Notes: generated from the sequence alone by a model not told the origin. A stretch of DNA of 64,000 nt from Leisingera sp. ANG59 (GCF_013317235.1 NZ_WLCM01000011.1:1-64000); one strand, 5' to 3'. Positions 8,008 to 16,876 are shown, counted from the stretch's first letter. Translations and numbers: made by a program.

Positions 8008-8775
8008 TCAGAAGCGGCTGTCCTCGTCGTCGTCCTCGTCATCGCCGCCCGCGGGCAGGTTGAAGAAGCTGTCGGCGTCCAGAACGTCCTCTTCCTTCTT
8101 CTCTTCGTCGTCATTCAGGCCGCCGCCCAGGGTGAAGGTCTCCAGGCCCTCGATCGCGGTCGGGATCTTCGGCTCCGCTTCCATCTCCAGCGACTGCTCG
8201 GTGGAGACCAGCTTGCGGCGCTCGTCGTCGCTCATCACGCCGCCTTCGGCCGCCTTCTTGGCCGCTGCCTTCTGCACTGCGGCGTCCAGCTCGGACTGTT
8301 TGCACAGGCCCAGCGCCACCGGGTCGATCGGCTGCATGTTGGCGATGTTCCAGTGGGTGCGCTCGCGGATCGACTGGATGGTCGGCTTGGTGGTGCCCAC
8401 CAGCTTGGCGATCTGGCCGTCCGACAGTTCCGGGTGGAACTTGACCAGCCACAGGATCGAGTTCGGACGGTCCTGACGCTTGCTGAGCGGGGTGTAGCGC
8501 GGGCCGCGGCGCTTTTCCTCGCCGGCCGCAGCCGGGTTGAACTTGAGCTTCAGCTTGTGCAGCGGGTTGCTCTGCGCCTTGTCGATCTCGTCCTGGGTCA
8601 GCTGGTTGTTGGCGACCGGGTCAAAGCCCTTGACGCCCACTGCCACCTCGCCGTCGGCGATGCCCTGGATCTCCAGCTCGTGCATGCCCACGAAATCGGC
8701 GATCTGCTTGAAGCTGATCGTGGTATTGTCCACCAGCCACACGGCGGTTGCCTTGGCCATCAACGGTTTTGCCAT
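8008..8775 (-). CDS. trcR: cell cycle transcriptional regulator TrcR (DUF1013)
   Basis: The 255-residue protein matches the DUF1013/TrcR family conserved in Alphaproteobacteria. It has an N-terminal region MAKATAVWLVDNTTISFKQIADF with a HTH-like arrangement, a second HTH in HPELSDGQIAKLVGTTKPTIQSIRERTHWN, then IDPVALGLC and a strongly acidic C-terminal tail (DDEDDDED). Family members act in transcriptional control of the cell cycle and associate with RNA polymerase. AAGGAGATGAGCAC gives a clear ribosome-binding site. Confidence 0.93.
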   Translation of the reverse strand: MAKPLMAKATAVWLVDNTTISFKQIADFVGMHELEIQGIADGEVAVGVKGFDPVANNQLTQDEIDKAQSNPLHKLKLKFNPAAAGEEKRRGPRYTPLSKRQDRPNSILWLVKFHPELSDGQIAKLVGTTKPTIQSIRERTHWNIANMQPIDPVALGLCKQSELDAAVQKAAAKKAAEGGVMSDDERRKLVSTEQSLEMEAEPKIPTAIEGLETFTLGGGLNDDEEKKEEDVLDADSFFNLPAGGDDEDDDEDSRF

Positions 8776-8921
8776 GTGCTCATCTCCTTAAAACACCTTT
8801 GATCCCCGGATACATCTCTCCCGCCGCCTGAAATGGCGTCCCCGGCGATCCGGGGCAGGTTTCCGTTGTCGGGGAACTTCCGCCCTATATAGTCGGCATC
8901 GCTGCATAAGGAAAGAGGCCA

Positions 8922-9569
8922 ATGCGCAAGTTGTTCACAGGTGTTTTTGCCGCTGTTCTGACCCTGCTGCCGGTGCTTGCCGCGGCGGACGGCGAACCTG
9001 CCGGCGACTTCGACTATTACGTGCTGTCGCTCAGCTGGTCGCCGAACTGGTGCGCGCAGGAGGGCGACGCCCGGGGCGCGGACCAATGCGACGCGCGCCA
9101 TGACCACGGCTGGACACTGCATGGCCTCTGGCCCCAGTACCACCGCGGCTGGCCCAGCTACTGCCGCACCGCGGAGGCCCCGCCGAGCCGCGCCATGAGC
9201 CGGGACATGGCCGACATCATGGGCAGCGCTGGTCTCGCCTGGCACCAGTGGAAGAAACACGGCACCTGTTCCGGCCTCAGCGCCCGGGACTATTACGCCG
9301 CCATGCGCGCGGCCTACACTCGCGTCACCCGCCCCGCCGCCTTCCGCAGGCTGGACAAGCCAGTGACCCTGCCCGCCTCAGTCGTCGAACAGGCGTTTCT
9401 GCAGGAGAACCCCGACCTCACGCGTGACAGCCTGACCATCACCTGCCGCGACGGCGCCATCCAGGAGGCCCGCATCTGCCTGTCCAAGGCACTGGAGCCG
9501 GTGCCCTGCGGGCGGGACGTGATCAGGGACTGCACACTGAAGAACGCTCGTTTTGCTCCGATACGTTAA
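8922..9569 (+). CDS. ribonuclease T2 family protein (secreted/periplasmic)
   Basis: The protein (215 residues) carries an N-terminal signal peptide (cleavage near ALA/AADG, about residue 22) and both catalytic signatures of RNase T2: CAS1 WTLHGLWPQY (64-73, catalytic His67) and CAS2 WHQWKKHGTC (107-116). Six or more cysteines fit disulphide bonding outside the cytoplasm. Enzymes of this family cleave RNA without base specificity through a 2',3'-cyclic intermediate, probably for nutrient scavenging. AGGAAAGAGG lies just upstream of the start. The last 17 bases overlap a small downstream gene. Confidence 0.95.
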   Translation: MRKLFTGVFAAVLTLLPVLAAADGEPAGDFDYYVLSLSWSPNWCAQEGDARGADQCDARHDHGWTLHGLWPQYHRGWPSYCRTAEAPPSRAMSRDMADIMGSAGLAWHQWKKHGTCSGLSARDYYAAMRAAYTRVTRPAAFRRLDKPVTLPASVVEQAFLQENPDLTRDSLTITCRDGAIQEARICLSKALEPVPCGRDVIRDCTLKNARFAPIR

Positions 9570-9873
9570 CAGGCTGAACCCGGCCGCAATAACCTGCGTG
9601 GCGGTAAACGGCGTGCTGCCATGGCTGCTGAGCGCGGGTACCACATCGTTTTCACACTCTCCGCAGCGGCAGGTGGCCTATTGGCTTTCCGTTATCCTGC
9701 TTTTCACACTGAATGAAGGTGCGGCCCGCTATTGGCCGCAAATGCGCCGGGCGTTCTGGACATGCTCGGCTCTGAACCTCGCCGCAATACCTTTTGGCGC
9801 AATTGCCTTGGTCACGTTTCTCCCCAACCTTCCCAGAACCATCCGCTACCTGGCATATCTGCTCAGCAGCTAG
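9553..9873 (+). CDS. small predicted membrane protein, unknown function
   Basis: This 106-residue product has three hydrophobic stretches (about residues 10-30, 43-55 and 70-100), with arginines between them that would give a positive-inside orientation. It overlaps the 3' end of the RNase T2 gene by 17 bases, so it could be translated by coupling. I see no recognisable family. It is supported by its membrane-like composition and by position only. Confidence 0.45.
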   Translation: MLRYVNRLNPAAITCVAVNGVLPWLLSAGTTSFSHSPQRQVAYWLSVILLFTLNEGAARYWPQMRRAFWTCSALNLAAIPFGAIALVTFLPNLPRTIRYLAYLLSS

Positions 9874-10091
9874 CGCCCTCTTCATCTGGCAAAAAATATC
9901 CCCGCGCAGATGCCCGGCACGCGGCGGGCGCCTGCGCTTGCGGGCCTGGAAACCGCCTCTTCCCCGTCGCCCGGCGGTAAATAGCCTGTGAAGCAGACTT
10001 TTCCGCGTTTCGTGCTACACTAATACCACGTGCCGCGCCCGGCCCTGCCTGAACGGCACTTCCGTTTTGGTCAGCGAGAAGGAGGAAGCGC

Positions 10092-10949
10092 ATGGCAAAA
10101 ACAATCGGTAACCCGCTCAGCTGGCTTCTGCAGGGTGCAGAGACCACCGGGCACCATATCAGCGAAACAGTCAGTGAAATGGGCAGCGACGGCGTCAAGG
10201 AACTGCCCAAGGCGCGCAAGCTGAACATGGACGACATCATCCATTCTTTGGCCGCGGGCCTGGAGGATTTCGCCGCCTGCCGCAGCGACGCCATGTTCCT
10301 GGTGCTGTTCTATCCGATCATCGGCATCGCACTTGTGGTGATGAGCCTGTCGATGAACCTGCTGCCCCTGATCGTGCCGATGATCATGGGCTTTGCCATC
10401 CTCGGCCCCGTCGCCGCAGTCGGGCTTTATGAGATGTCCAAGCGCCGCGAGGCCGGGATGGAGCCCCGCTGGGTGGATGCCTTCGGGGTCATCCGCTCGC
10501 CGTCCTTTGGCGCCATTCTGGTGCTGGGGCTGTATCTGGCGGCGCTGTTCATCGTCTGGCTGGTGGCGGCCGACATGATCTACAGCCGCACGCTGGGGCC
10601 GGAACCGCCTGAATCGATCATCAGCTTCGCAACAGCCGTGGTGACCACCCGCGAAGGATGGATCATGGCAATTGCCGGCGGCGCAGTGGGGGCAGTCTTC
10701 GCCTTTGCCGCCCTGGCGATGAGCCTGGTGTCCTTCCCGCTGCTGCTGCACCGCCATGTGGGCCTGCCGGTGGCGGTGGCCACCTCGATCAAAGTGCTGC
10801 GCAAGAACCCGGTCATCTGCATGACCTGGGGCGTGATTGTCGGCGTGTCGCTGGTGGTCGGATCAATCCCCTTCCTGGCCGGGCTGATTATCGTGGTGCC
10901 GGTGCTGGGGCATGCGACCTGGCACCTTTACCGGCGCGCAGTGGACTAG
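10092..10949 (+). CDS. DUF2189 family integral membrane protein
   Basis: The 285-residue protein has a soluble N-terminus of about 60 residues, then about six hydrophobic segments in three pairs, including MFLVLFYPIIGIALVV, GFAILGPVAAVGLYEMSKRREAG and a C-terminal ATSIKVLRKNPVICMTWG followed by two helices. The FAILGPVAAVGLYE and MSLVSFPLLL elements are typical of DUF2189, membrane proteins of unknown function in Alphaproteobacteria. GAGAAGGAGGAAGCGC provides the ribosome-binding site. It is followed by a hairpin at 10968. Confidence 0.85.
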   Translation: MAKTIGNPLSWLLQGAETTGHHISETVSEMGSDGVKELPKARKLNMDDIIHSLAAGLEDFAACRSDAMFLVLFYPIIGIALVVMSLSMNLLPLIVPMIMGFAILGPVAAVGLYEMSKRREAGMEPRWVDAFGVIRSPSFGAILVLGLYLAALFIVWLVAADMIYSRTLGPEPPESIISFATAVVTTREGWIMAIAGGAVGAVFAFAALAMSLVSFPLLLHRHVGLPVAVATSIKVLRKNPVICMTWGVIVGVSLVVGSIPFLAGLIIVVPVLGHATWHLYRRAVD

Positions 10950-10967
10950 ACCAGTCCTCCGAACCTT

Positions 10968-10997
10968 CGAAGGGCCGGCAGGCATGCCGGCCCTTCG
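10968..10997 (+). terminator. hairpin after the DUF2189 gene
   Basis: CGAAGGGCCGGCA (10968-10980) and TGCCGGCCCTTCG (10985-10997) form a perfect 13-base stem with a 4-base loop. It sits between two convergent genes, with no clear T-tract. Confidence 0.65.
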
Positions 10998-11016
10998 ACG
11001 TGAGGCTATACTGCTG

Positions 11017-12000
11017 TCAGCCCACCTTGAGAACGATCTTGCCGATATGGCCGGAGCTTTCCATCCGGGCGTGCGCCGCGGCTGCCTCCTCCAGCGCAAA
11101 CTCGCTGTCCATCACCGGCCCTACCTTGCCCGCCTCGATCAAGGGCCAGACCGCCTCGCGCAGGTCCCGGGCGATCTGCGCCTTGGCCAGATCGCTCTGC
11201 GGACGCAGGGTCGACCCGGTCAGCGTCAGCCGCTTGACCATCATCAGGGCAAAGTTCAGCTCCACCTTCGGCCCTTGCAGAAAGGCGATCTGCACCAGCC
11301 GCCCGTCCTCGGCCATCGCTTTGACGTTGCGCGGGATGTAATCGCCGCCGACCATGTCCAGCACCAGATCGGCGCCGCCCTCGTCCCGCAGCACCTTGAC
11401 GAAATCCTCGTCGCGGTAGTTGATCGCCCGCTCCGCGCCCAGGTCCTGGCAGGCCTGGCATTTGTCATCCGATCCGGCGGTCGCAAACACCCGCGCCCCG
11501 AACGCCTTGGCCAGCTGGATCGCGGTGGTGCCGATGCCCGACGAGCCGCCGTGCACCAGGAACCGCTCCCCGGCCTTCAAGCCCCCGCGGGTGAAAACGT
11601 TGGACCAGACAGTAAAGAAGGTCTCCGGCAGGCAGGCCGCCTGTTTCAGGTCCAGCCCGGCAGGCACCGGCAGGCAATGCGCCGCCGGGGTCGCCACGTA
11701 CTCCGCATAGCCGCCGCCCGGCAGCAGCGCGCAGACCTGGTCGCCCGCCGCAATACCGCTGACGCCTGCGCCCACGGCCACCACCTCGCCCGAGGCTTCC
11801 AGCCCCGGCAGGTCGCTGGCGCCCTTGGGCGGATCATAGGCACCGGCGCGCTGCAGCGCATCGGGGCGGTTCACACCGGCATAGGCCACCTTGATCACCA
11901 CCTCGCCGTGGCCCGGCTGCGGCACCGGGCGCTGCGTCAGCTGCAGCACCTCCGGCCCGCCGGGTTTGCTGATCTCCACCGCGCGCATCATCTCTGTCAT
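11017..12000 (-). CDS. NAD(P)H:quinone oxidoreductase, zinc-free MDR family (PIG3-like)
   Basis: From this start the protein has 327 residues, the usual size for the PIG3/quinone oxidoreductase branch of medium-chain dehydrogenases. The GroES-like N-terminal domain includes VKVAYAGVNRPDALQRAG and PGLEASGEVVAVG. The Rossmann domain carries LVHGGSSGIGTTAIQLAKAFGA and the end of the family, ARMESSGHIGKIVL. No zinc-binding cysteines are seen. It probably reduces quinones or enones with NADPH. AGGAGG lies 10 bases before the ATG at 12000, and the frame is open further upstream without a better site. Confidence 0.92.
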   Translation of the reverse strand: MTEMMRAVEISKPGGPEVLQLTQRPVPQPGHGEVVIKVAYAGVNRPDALQRAGAYDPPKGASDLPGLEASGEVVAVGAGVSGIAAGDQVCALLPGGGYAEYVATPAAHCLPVPAGLDLKQAACLPETFFTVWSNVFTRGGLKAGERFLVHGGSSGIGTTAIQLAKAFGARVFATAGSDDKCQACQDLGAERAINYRDEDFVKVLRDEGGADLVLDMVGGDYIPRNVKAMAEDGRLVQIAFLQGPKVELNFALMMVKRLTLTGSTLRPQSDLAKAQIARDLREAVWPLIEAGKVGPVMDSEFALEEAAAAHARMESSGHIGKIVLKVG

Positions 12001-12189
12001 CGGAATATGTCCTCCTGATCCTTGCCACCTGCCTAGCATCCGGAAAGGGGGGCGCAAACAGCAAAGGCGCCGCAGTTGGCGCAGTTTGCGGACCTTCAAG
12101 ATTACCCGCAAACAAAAGTTGGCGAATTGGCTCGCAGACAACTTTCATTGTCATTAGCCTGGAACGTGACAAGCCAGACAGGTTTTCTT

Positions 12190-12825
12190 ATGCGCCTTTT
12201 CACTTACTTGATTTCCACTGTTTTCATCGCGCTAAGTCTTGCAACATCTGCCAAGAGCGACACCAGTGAGCCGACGCTTCCAAGTGTTGAGCAAATACGG
12301 AAGTACTATCAGGAAAATGCACGCCAGTGGCCCAGGATCCCAGATCCCATTTTGCAGGCTTTTGTGGCAGCGGAGGATCGCAATTTCTTTGAAAAGCAGC
12401 CCCAATTTTCGACCATAACCCGGCAAATTGGAAACTGGCATCTGCCGCCACGGTCAGGAAAACTGCAAAAAATAGCCCTATCTTTTGTGATTAGCGACAC
12501 TCTCTCGCATGAAGAAATCCTGAACTGGTACGTGAACAAGATTTTTCTCGGGCAATCTTGCTTTGGCGTTGCAGATGCCGCCACGGCGTACTTCGGCAAA
12601 TCTGTTGGCGAACTGAAACTTGAAGAGGCCGCCTATCTCGCGGGCTTACCCAAGGCTCCCGTAGCATTTCATCCAGTTAGATCGCGTGACCGTGCAATTG
12701 AGCGCAGAAATTTCGTGCTTTCAGAAATGTTCAAAGCAAAATTCATTTCCGAGGATGAAGCCGGCCGGGCTATCCAGACAAACTTGAGAGTAAGCGAACC
12801 ACTAATACGGTGCGAACTTGAGTAG
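12190..12825 (+). CDS. secreted degenerate GT51 (peptidoglycan transglycosylase-like) protein
   Basis: The 211-residue product begins with a signal peptide (MRLFTYLISTVFIALSLATSAKS). It continues with sequence of the GT51 family, which polymerises lipid II: AFVAAEDRNFFEKQ carries motif 1 with its Glu-Asp-Arg, FSTITRQ corresponds to motif 2, and HEEILNWYVNKIFLGQSCFGVADAATAYFGKSVGELKLEEAAYLAGLPKAP covers motifs 4-5. About 30 residues normally lying between motifs 1 and 2 are missing, and the motif 3 region KLQKIALSFVISD lacks the usual glutamate. Catalysis is therefore doubtful. There is no transpeptidase domain. The gene is visibly richer in A/T than its neighbours, which suggests transfer or relaxed selection. 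Confidence 0.75.
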   Translation: MRLFTYLISTVFIALSLATSAKSDTSEPTLPSVEQIRKYYQENARQWPRIPDPILQAFVAAEDRNFFEKQPQFSTITRQIGNWHLPPRSGKLQKIALSFVISDTLSHEEILNWYVNKIFLGQSCFGVADAATAYFGKSVGELKLEEAAYLAGLPKAPVAFHPVRSRDRAIERRNFVLSEMFKAKFISEDEAGRAIQTNLRVSEPLIRCELE

Positions 12826-12915
12826 TAGCAGGCATTCGTCCCTGGAGCAGCGTTACGCACCTTAGCACACTGTTTCTACGTAAGCGGCATAGGCAACTGC
12901 TTTGGCCTGGCCCCC

Positions 12916-13617
12916 TCAGCGCCGCGGATCAACTGACCCCGGCAGATCATCGCGCCCTTTCGGCGGCTTGATCTGCTCGGCCAGCCAGTTCGGCCCCACC
13001 AGCAGAGGTTTCAGCAGCGGGTTCTTCTGCAATCCGGCTTTCAGCTTCTCGAAGTCCATCACATTATCGATGCGCCGGTCCAGGAAATCCCAAGTCGCCT
13101 GATGCTCCAGGCTGTCGTCGCCCAGCCAGTACAGAACGGTGGCAGAATAGACGCCGGCCAGCGACGCGCGCTTGGTGTACCAGTTCAGATCGTCGGAGCC
13201 GTCGCCCAGCGTGTCCCAGATCAGGTCGCAGGTGTTCCAGATCGCCTTGACGCCGTCGCCGGCATATTGCGGCAGCGCCAGCAGCGTGGTGCCGCGGCGC
13301 ACCGCTTCCTTGTCCTCGACCGCTTGCAGCCGGAACCGCACCGCCGCCGCCACCTTGTCGCGGAACCGCATGCCTGACAGATCCTCCGCCTGCAGCCGCT
13401 CCAGCATCAGCGAATCGCCGCGGGCGTGAAATGCCAGCGCCAGATCGACGCCGCCGCGCGGGCAGACCGCATGGGCCAGCACCTCCGGCACATCCGCGTC
13501 ATGGCAGGCGGCGCGGAACGTCACCTCCGACCAGCCGTCAAACGGCACATGCATCAAGGCCGCATCCAGCAGCTTTTCCTTGATGTCCTCCTGCGCGTGA
13601 TCGTGGCTTTCACTCAT
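12916..13617 (-). CDS. COQ9 family ubiquinone biosynthesis protein
   Basis: A 233-residue COQ9-type protein: a TetR-like N-terminal helical part (KEKLLDAALMHVPFDGWSEVTFRAACHDADV) and the COQ9 core LALFHARGD, RFRLQAVEDKEAVRRGTTLLALP, NWYTKRASLAGVYSATVLYWLGDDS and WDFLDRRIDNVMDFEKLK. COQ9 binds lipids and presents substrate to COQ7 in ubiquinone synthesis. Its position next to rpsU, divergently transcribed, is often seen in Rhodobacteraceae. GGGAGGGTGAG precedes the ATG. Confidence 0.94.
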   Translation of the reverse strand: MSESHDHAQEDIKEKLLDAALMHVPFDGWSEVTFRAACHDADVPEVLAHAVCPRGGVDLALAFHARGDSLMLERLQAEDLSGMRFRDKVAAAVRFRLQAVEDKEAVRRGTTLLALPQYAGDGVKAIWNTCDLIWDTLGDGSDDLNWYTKRASLAGVYSATVLYWLGDDSLEHQATWDFLDRRIDNVMDFEKLKAGLQKNPLLKPLLVGPNWLAEQIKPPKGRDDLPGSVDPRR

Positions 13618-13652
13618 CTCACCCTCCCGCTTTCAGCGTGCTGACACACTAC

Positions 13653-13681
13653 TAGACAAAATTTGCGTGCTTTGCTATACG
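13653..13681 (+). promoter_or_regulatory. candidate promoter of rpsU
   Basis: TAGACA (13653-13658) and TATACG (13676-13681) are separated by exactly 17 bases, 55 bases before the rpsU start. It is assigned by similarity to the -35/-10 consensus only. Confidence 0.5.
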
Positions 13682-13736
13682 GCCACCTCCTGCAACTTCC
13701 TTGCAACTCAAAACTTAGAAAGGTGGTGAATACCAC

Positions 13737-13943
13737 ATGCAGGTTAGTGTTCGCGACAACAACGTCGATCAGGCGCTTCGTGCCCTGAAGAAAAAGCTGC
13801 AGCGTGAAGGCGTCTTCCGCGAAATGAAGCTCAAGCAACATTTCGAAAAGCCGTCCGAGAAAAAAGCGCGCGAGAAAGCTGAAGCGATCCGCCGTGCCCG
13901 TAAACTGGCACGCAAGAAAGCCCAGCGCGAAGGTCTGCTCTAA
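13737..13943 (+). CDS. rpsU: 30S ribosomal protein S21
   Basis: This 68-residue basic protein is S21: [32 protein letters not shown] followed by a lysine/arginine-rich tail. S21 binds the 30S platform near the anti-Shine-Dalgarno region and helps initiation. A purine-rich GAAAGGTGGTG precedes the start. A terminator follows at 14016. Confidence 0.98.
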   Translation: MQVSVRDNNVDQALRALKKKLQREGVFREMKLKQHFEKPSEKKAREKAEAIRRARKLARKKAQREGLL

Positions 13944-14015
13944 GCACACCTTGCTCTCCAGCTTTGGACAGCACTACGGCCGGTCCCCGGACTTGCCGGA
14001 ACAAACGATCAGACG

Positions 14016-14045
14016 ACCCCCGCGGCCCCGCCCGGGGGTTTGTCA
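14016..14045 (+). terminator. terminator of rpsU
   Basis: ACCCCCG (14016-14022) pairs with CGGGGGT (14033-14039), followed by a short T-rich run. Confidence 0.7.
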
Positions 14046-14348
14046 TTTGAGGGCCCGTTCGGCTGATCCGGCAGCACAGCAGTCTGTCTACCCCTTAAGG
14101 CTTAAGGCGCACACGTAAAAATATCAAATTGATCACAAATTCATCTTTAGGGTGTATTTCCCTGCCACCTTCTGCTACAAGGGGCACACGGCAGGGCAGA
14201 TCAGTTGCGTTTCCCTAACCATTGCCCCGCCGGCCGGGCCTGGAACACCCGGTTCTCCGAAACCCTGAGCAGGCGGCGCTTCCCCCCATTACCGGCGCCG
14301 GTCTTGGTCCCTGCAAACAAGGCTCGTCTTTCAGGGTTTCCAATTATT

Positions 14349-14383
14349 CCGGACGCTGCCAGTTTCCCCCCGGCAGCGTCCGG
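14349..14383. other. strong 12-bp-stem hairpin in the leader of the CAP-RTX gene
   Basis: CCGGACGCTGCC (14349-14360) and GGCAGCGTCCGG (14372-14383) are perfectly complementary with an 11-base C-rich loop. There is no T-tract on either side, so it is not a typical terminator. It could be a structured leader element or small RNA. Confidence 0.5.
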
Positions 14384-14669
14384 TCCGTTTCCCGCCCCCT
14401 TCTCCGCGCGGCCGCTGCCCGCACCGCCCGAACCCGGCCAGCCGCCCGGGCCGGCGGCAGGCGGCAGAAATCAGCCGCGGCGGCCAAAGCGGCACGGCCT
14501 GGCAGGCGCAGGGCTCAAACACGCGAAAATCCGCGTACCCGCGGCCCGGTCCCGGGCAGAGCTTTGCCGGTAACCGCACCGGCGCGCGGCTGCCCTTTTT
14601 GCGCCGTTGAAATTCGTTAACCGATCGGGGCACCGCCGCACAGCCGGCTCACTCACGGAGCAGTTTACG

Positions 14670-15698
14670 ATGTCACAGGCAAGCGATCTCGAGCGGCAGA
14701 TGCTCGAGCTGATCAACGCAGAGCGCACGTCGCGCGGGCTCAATCCGGTGCAGCTGGAGCTGCGCCTCAACGATTCCGCCGAGGATCACAGCGAATGGAT
14801 GCTGCAGCAGGATGTGTTTTCCCACACCGGCGCCGGCGGCTCCAGCGCAGGCGACCGGATGGAGGACGCAGGCTTTGTCTTTTCCGGCAGCTGGACCTGG
14901 GCAGAGAACATCGGCTGGCAAAGCGAACGCGGCGCCCCCGGCCTGGCTGACGACGTCATCGACCTTCACAACGCGCTGATGAACAGCCCCGGCCACCGCG
15001 CCAACATCCTGAACGCCAATGTCGAGGTGATCGGCATCGGCATCGAGCAGGGCAACTTCAACGGCTGGGACGCGGTGATGGTAACCCAGAACTTCGCCCG
15101 CACCAGCGCGCCGCTGCAGCTCGACACCGACGGCTCAGACGGCTCCGGCAATGGCGCCACAGCCGGCGATGACACCCTGATCCTGAGCAGCGCAGGCAGC
15201 CTGGACGGGCTGGCGGGCAATGACACTCTGACCGGCAGCAGCGGCGGTGACCGCCTCAGCGGCGATGACGGCCGCGACAAGCTGCTGGGCAAGGCCGGCA
15301 AGGACGGGCTGAACGGCGGATCGGGCAACGACATCCTGCGCGGCAACGGCGGCGCGGACGACCTGAACGGCGGCAGCGGCAATGACAAGCTGTTCGGCGG
15401 CTATGGCAAAGACACCCTGGACGGCGGCAGCGGCAACGACAGGCTGGCCGGCAAGGCCGGCGGCGATATCTTCGTGTTCAGCAGCGGCGGCGACACCGTC
15501 ACCGACTTCAATCCGAATGCCAGCGGCGAGCGCATCGACCTGAGCGCAGCCACCGGCATCAGCAGTTACAGCGACCTGATGAGCAATCACTCCCGCGAGA
15601 CCGCAAACGGCCTGCTGATCACCGACGACGACGGCGACAGCATGCTGCTGGCAGGCATTACCGAACAGCAGCTTCAGTCAGCCGATTTCCTGTTCTGA
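14670..15698 (+). CDS. CAP (SCP/PR-1) domain protein with RTX calcium-binding repeats, type I secretion substrate
   Basis: The 342-residue protein joins two parts. Residues about 8-145 form a CAP/SCP domain with LELINAERTSRGLNPVQL, SEWMLQQDVFSHTG, WAENIGWQ, MNSPGHRANILN and the terminal VMVTQNFA strand. Residues about 165-285 contain repeated GGxGxDxLxG nonapeptides (GLAGNDTLTGS, LNGGSGNDILRGN, LDGGSGNDRLAGK). The last segment (DIFVFSSGGDTVTDFNP...SADFLF) is typical of RTX C-termini recognised by type I secretion. No Sec signal peptide is present, which agrees with that route. No secretion genes are adjacent. The start has GGAG about 9 bases upstream. Confidence 0.92.
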   Translation: MSQASDLERQMLELINAERTSRGLNPVQLELRLNDSAEDHSEWMLQQDVFSHTGAGGSSAGDRMEDAGFVFSGSWTWAENIGWQSERGAPGLADDVIDLHNALMNSPGHRANILNANVEVIGIGIEQGNFNGWDAVMVTQNFARTSAPLQLDTDGSDGSGNGATAGDDTLILSSAGSLDGLAGNDTLTGSSGGDRLSGDDGRDKLLGKAGKDGLNGGSGNDILRGNGGADDLNGGSGNDKLFGGYGKDTLDGGSGNDRLAGKAGGDIFVFSSGGDTVTDFNPNASGERIDLSAATGISSYSDLMSNHSRETANGLLITDDDGDSMLLAGITEQQLQSADFLF

Positions 15699-15765
15699 CT
15701 TCCCCACCGGGCAAACAGCAAAGGGGTGTGCCGCGGCGCGCCCATTTCTGCATTTCCGTCAGCCC

Positions 15766-16683
15766 TCAGTAGATCTTCGGCACATACAGCTCATCCGGCA
15801 GCACCTGGCGCTCGTAGTCCGGATTGTACTTGCGGTCCGGCAGCTCGACCTTTTCCTGCGGCACCTCCTCATAGGGGATCTTGGTCAGCAGGTGCTCGAT
15901 GCAGTTCAGCCGCTCGCGCTTCTTGTCGTTGCCCTCGACGATGTACCAGGGCGCCTCGGGGATGTTGGTGCGCTTGAACATCGCTTCCTTGGCCTTGGTG
16001 TATTGCTCCCAGCGGATCCGGCTCTCCAGATCCATCGGTGACAGCTTCCACTGCTTCATCGGATCATGGATCCGCATCATGAACCGCAGCTGCTGCTCCT
16101 CGTCGGTGATCGAGAACCAGTATTTCAGCAGGATGATTCCCGACCGCACCAGCATGCGCTCGAATTCGGGAACGTCCTGAAAGAACTGTTCCACCTGCTC
16201 GTCGCTGGCAAAGCCCATCACCCGCTCGACACCGGCCCGGTTGTACCAGGAGCGGTCGAACAGCACGATCTCGCCGCCCGCGGGCAGATGCGGCACGTAG
16301 CGCTGGAAGTACCACTGGCTCTGCTCGCGGCGGTTCGGCGCCGGCAGCGCCACAACCCGCGCCACCCGCGGGTCCAGCCGTTGGGTGATCCGCTTGATCA
16401 CTCCGCCCTTGCCCGCCGCGTCGCGGCCCTCGAACAGGATACAGACCTTGGCGCCGGTGTGCTGCACCCAGTCCTGCACCTTGATCAGCTCTGCCTGCAG
16501 CCGCAGCAGATTGCGGAAATAAACCTGCCGGTCCAGCATTTCCGGGTGCTGCTCGCGGTAGATTTTGCGGATCTCCTGGCTCAGCATCGGCTCGGAGAAC
16601 TCGATCTCGATGTCCTCGTCCAGCGTGTCCTGCAGCTCCGCTTCCAGCCAGTCCAGCGAGGCGGTTTCAAATTCGCGGGTCAC
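15766..16683 (-). CDS. ppk2: polyphosphate kinase 2 (PPK2 family)
   Basis: This 305-residue protein has the PPK2 Walker A motif FEGRDAAGKGG (84-94), the NRREQSQWYFQRY segment and the Walker B/lid DRSWYNRAG (143-151), ending with APWYIVEGNDKKRERLN. Such enzymes use polyphosphate to phosphorylate nucleoside diphosphates, or run in reverse. Length and the single domain fit class I PPK2. The start codon is GTG, with AAGGAAGGA upstream. It stands alone between the CAP-RTX gene and a divergent CPBP protease gene. Confidence 0.94.
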   Translation of the reverse strand: MTREFETASLDWLEAELQDTLDEDIEIEFSEPMLSQEIRKIYREQHPEMLDRQVYFRNLLRLQAELIKVQDWVQHTGAKVCILFEGRDAAGKGGVIKRITQRLDPRVARVVALPAPNRREQSQWYFQRYVPHLPAGGEIVLFDRSWYNRAGVERVMGFASDEQVEQFFQDVPEFERMLVRSGIILLKYWFSITDEEQQLRFMMRIHDPMKQWKLSPMDLESRIRWEQYTKAKEAMFKRTNIPEAPWYIVEGNDKKRERLNCIEHLLTKIPYEEVPQEKVELPDRKYNPDYERQVLPDELYVPKIY

Positions 16684-16876
16684 GGGCGGGTTCCTTCCTT
16701 GTCAGGTGGCGCAAAGGCTGGCTTGTAAGGGCGGCATATAACGGCTTGATGTCACCCGCCCGCTTGCAGCTCCCTTTAAGGCAAACGGAAATCCCGGGCA
16801 GGTTCAAGCGCAAAAGCCGCAAAGCCCCTGCGCAACCGGCTGGAAAACAGGCGGATGAGCGGATTATGTGCAAGCC

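Larger units (their letters stand above)
13944..14669. other. long intergenic region between rpsU and the CAP-RTX gene
   Basis: I find no supported gene here. It holds the rpsU terminator, an A/T-rich stretch at about 14110-14160 with CCTTAAGGCTTAAGG just before it (14093-14107), and a strong hairpin at 14349-14383. The A/T-rich stretch is the likeliest promoter region, which would leave an unusually long leader before the CAP-RTX start. Confidence 0.5.

Noticed and set aside
9863-10294. 143-codon minus-strand frame before the DUF2189 gene
   Set aside because: It overlaps the start of the DUF2189 gene and has no supporting motif.
15165-15500. Repeated GG-GCAACGAC units that could suggest a CRISPR or tandem DNA repeat
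   Set aside because: These encode the RTX nonapeptide repeats of the CAP-RTX protein; spacing is 27 or fewer bases without spacers.
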